From contig CABUJL010000092.1 of assembly GCA_902491915.1 (NCBI GenBank), forward strand, positions 1 through 7,277: 7,277 bases of DNA, read 5' to 3'. Within the stretch, counting starts at the first letter, position 1; every line of letters begins with the position of its first letter. This DNA is from an uncultured Collinsella sp. (GTDB lineage Bacteria > Actinomycetota > Coriobacteriia > Coriobacteriales > Coriobacteriaceae). Shown here one piece after another: positions 6,345 to 7,277 of the stretch. The notes under the pieces are model-generated. The model ran no database searches and was not told the origin of the DNA. It was given only the letters and a program-made list of their open reading frames with translations. Position numbers and translations under genes: made by a program.

Positions 6345-6402
6345 ACTGTCCGCTGACCGGCCCGACCCGCCTATATATCATCCCATGCTCAAACATTCTC
6401 GC
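6345..6402 (+). repeat. Half copy (A) of the constant-core hairpin repeat
   Basis: Bases 6370-6402 match the reverse complement of copy C (6739-6771) at 32 of 33 positions, including the shared core CATGCTCAAACATTCTCGC (6384-6402). Extending outward without gaps, 6345-6354 also matches (9 of 10), while the 15 bases between, where C has its stem, match at only 8. The second half of the element is absent after 6402, so no partner arm exists and this copy cannot form its own hairpin. Confidence 0.75.
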
Positions 6403-6420
6403 GGGGGCGCTCGTATCCCT

Positions 6421-6523
6421 CCCGCCCGTCTCTCACACATATCATTCCATGCTCAAACATTCTCGCGTCGCTTCGCTCGCTGCGAAACTGCGCGTGGAAC
6501 GATATGTGAGAGAGGCGGGCGGG
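6421..6523 (+). repeat. Long hairpin repeat (B), constant core with its own arms
   Basis: Arms 6421-6449 and 6495-6523 are complementary at 26 of 29 positions (one of the three exceptions is a G-U wobble in RNA). They enclose a 45-base loop. The core, 6448-6494, equals the reverse complement of the core of copy C except for a 10-base segment where C has one base; that segment is rich in GCGA units, as if from slippage. The outer arm (CCCGCCCG...) is unrelated to the outer arm of C. No T-run follows. Confidence 0.8.
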
Positions 6524-6560
6524 CGGCTACTCGCTTGAAAAATAAAAGCCTTTCTTTCTA

Positions 6561-6607
6561 GTAAGCCGATACGATAAAGGAACATCTCCTTTCTCGTATC
6601 GGCTTAC
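6561..6607. terminator. Strong hairpin, possible bidirectional terminator for the convergent genes
   Basis: GTAAGCCGATACGA (6561-6574) pairs perfectly with TCGTATCGGCTTAC (6594-6607); after one T/C mismatch, AAAGG (6576-6580) pairs with CCTTT (6588-6592), leaving a 7-base loop. AT-rich sequence flanks both sides (AAAAATAAAAG before, ATTTATATTTT after, beginning about 4 bases past the stem), so it could stop transcription in both directions. The T-tracts are interrupted and not immediately adjacent, so the terminator role is uncertain. Confidence 0.5.
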
Positions 6608-6637
6608 CATATTTATATTTTCCGGTTTTGCCTTTGC

Positions 6638-6659
6638 AGATTCTAATGGTGGAGAATCT
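6638..6659. repeat. Short inverted repeat
   Basis: AGATTCT (6638-6644) and AGAATCT (6653-6659) are exact reverse complements with an 8-base loop. It lies between the 6561 hairpin and copy C. No function can be assigned. Confidence 0.45.
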
Positions 6660-6673
6660 AGTGTAGCTGCTAG

Positions 6674-6685
6674 TACGTTAACGTA
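6674..6685. repeat. 12-bp perfect palindrome abutting hairpin repeat C
   Basis: TACGTTAACGTA reads the same on both strands and ends exactly one base before the left arm of copy C begins. It could be a protein-binding site or chance; nothing else supports a role. Confidence 0.4.
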
Positions 6686-6789
6686 GCTTACCTGCGGGAG
6701 GCCCCTATATATCGTCCCACGCGCAGTTTCGCAGCGAAGCGAGAATGTTTGAGCATGAGATGATATATAGGGGCCTCCCGCAGGTAAGC
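6686..6789 (-). repeat. Long hairpin repeat (C) with perfect 28-bp arms
   Basis: Arms 6686-6713 and 6762-6789 are exact reverse complements over 28 bp, enclosing a 48-base loop. The loop contains the shared core (6720-6757), in the orientation opposite to copies A and B: GCGAGAATGTTTGAGCATG at 6739-6757 is the reverse complement of the motif in A and B. The inner arm (TATATATC) resembles A and, more weakly, B, whereas the outer arm (GCTTACCTGCGGGAGG) is unlike B. It ends 13 bases from the glycosyltransferase stop codon. No T-run follows in either direction. Confidence 0.85.
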
Positions 6790-6802
6790 GGACAATCCAA
6801 TG

Positions 6803-7277
6803 CTAGCGGATATGCGCGGGTTTTCCGCCCCAGTAGAAGCGGCAGAAGGCTCGTTTGCGCTTTTGGGGTTTGCCTACGAGTTCCATGGTGGCGACGGCGA
6901 TGTCTTCGGCTGCGCGGGGACGGCGCAGCACTTCGCCATTGATGAGCAGCGCCTTGAGTGACTCCGGGTGATCGTGGAGATGGCGCAACGTCACGATGAG
7001 CTCTCGTGCCGTGGTGACGTGCATGCTGGCGCCCATGCCGGTGAGCATGGTGGTGTTGGCCTTTTCCTGGCCATAGGACTTGCCCAGTAGGATCATCGGC
7101 AGATGAGCGCAGAGGCACTCGGTGACCGTGAGTCCGCCCGATTTGAGGATTGCCAGGTCGCAGCCGTGCATGAGGGCTGCCATGTCGTCGACATAGTCCA
7201 GCACCGTGACGTTCTCGAGCTTCATGGCATCGAAGAGCGTCTTCAGCCGGGTGGCATACTCCACGTCTTTGCCGGGC
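6803..7277 (-). CDS. GT28-family glycosyltransferase, C-terminal part (5' end beyond window)
   Basis: Only about the last 157 residues are visible; the frame stays open to the right edge, and the GTG at 7264 is an internal valine rather than a start. The fragment is the C-terminal nucleotide-sugar-binding half of a GT-B fold enzyme: LENVTVLDYVDDMAALM, then the donor-binding motif KSGGLTVTECLCAHLPMIL, then GQEKANTTMLTGMGAS (about 7066-7143). This combination, GGLTxTE followed by a GQEKxN box, is nearer to diacylglycerol glucosyltransferases (UgtP) and MGDG synthases than to MurG, which has a different serine- and alanine-rich loop. A role in membrane glycolipid synthesis is therefore likely but not certain. 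The tail KRKRAFCRFYWGGKPAHIR is basic and aromatic, and may aid membrane contact. It converges on dut across the palindrome-filled gap. Confidence 0.8.
   Translation of the reverse strand, partial: PGKDVEYATRLKTLFDAMKLENVTVLDYVDDMAALMHGCDLAILKSGGLTVTECLCAHLPMILLGKSYGQEKANTTMLTGMGASMHVTTARELIVTLRHLHDHPESLKALLINGEVLRRPRAAEDIAVATMELVGKPQKRKRAFCRFYWGGKPAHIR

Larger units (their letters stand above)
6335..6802. other. Gene-free convergent gap filled with palindromic repeats
   Basis: This 468-base stretch separates the 3' ends of dut (+) and the glycosyltransferase (-). No coding region is convincing: the ORFs here run through hairpin arms and lack family motifs. It contains a half repeat (6345-6402), a full hairpin repeat (6421-6523), a separate hairpin (6561-6607), two short palindromes and a second full hairpin repeat (6686-6789). 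No tRNA, riboswitch or CRISPR structure is seen. Confidence 0.8.

Noticed and set aside
6686..6789. Classical factor-independent terminator
   Set aside because: The stem is far longer than usual, the loop is 48 bases and no T-run follows on either strand.
6345..6796. CRISPR array
   Set aside because: The three repeats differ in orientation, length and spacing, and no unique equal-length spacers or cas genes are present.
6705..7118. Minus-strand open frame over the right hairpin and glycosyltransferase
   Set aside because: It is out of frame with the GT28 motifs, rich in Arg/His as expected for a shadow frame, and crosses hairpin repeat C.

Overview
The window reads as ordinary chromosomal housekeeping DNA from a moderately high-GC Gram-positive bacterium. 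A lexA gene divergent from a small membrane-LysM gene, followed by nrdR, is a layout known in Actinomycetota and Bacillota. Together with the base composition and the style of the proteins, this suggests Actinomycetota, possibly class Coriobacteriia (Collinsella-like). The class and genus are inference from general familiarity, not proven by anything decisive here.

Layout. Bases 1-3445 (+) hold a tightly packed tRNA-modification and ribosome-rescue cluster: miaB (5' end cut by the window edge), miaA and hflX. Each is joined to the next by a one-base TAATG stop/start overlap. Running toward it on the minus strand is a two-gene unit, lexA then a seven-helix DUF1624-type acyltransferase, also joined by a TAATG overlap. 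The last 16 bases of the acyltransferase overlap the last 16 bases of hflX tail to tail. Bases 4779-4938 are a compact divergent SOS control region with three LexA-box-like palindromes. Rightward from it run a LysM protein (likely SOS cell-division inhibitor), nrdR and dut.

Bases 6335-6802 hold no gene. They lie between the converging 3' ends of dut and a glycosyltransferase whose 5' part is off the right edge. This gap is filled with palindromic DNA: two long hairpin elements and one half element sharing a nearly constant core but having different, self-complementary arms; a separate 19-bp hairpin; and two small palindromes.

How the genes relate. MiaA prenylates A37 of tRNAs reading UNN codons and MiaB methylthiolates the product; HflX is a ribosome-splitting GTPase. 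LexA, the LysM protein, NrdR (repressor of ribonucleotide reductase) and dUTPase form a DNA-damage and nucleotide-pool block. The most interesting points are the constant-core/variable-arm hairpin family, a perfect 11-bp inverted repeat that would bury the nrdR start codon, the three-box SOS switch, and the coupling of a membrane acyltransferase to lexA. No wholly new multi-gene system is evident.
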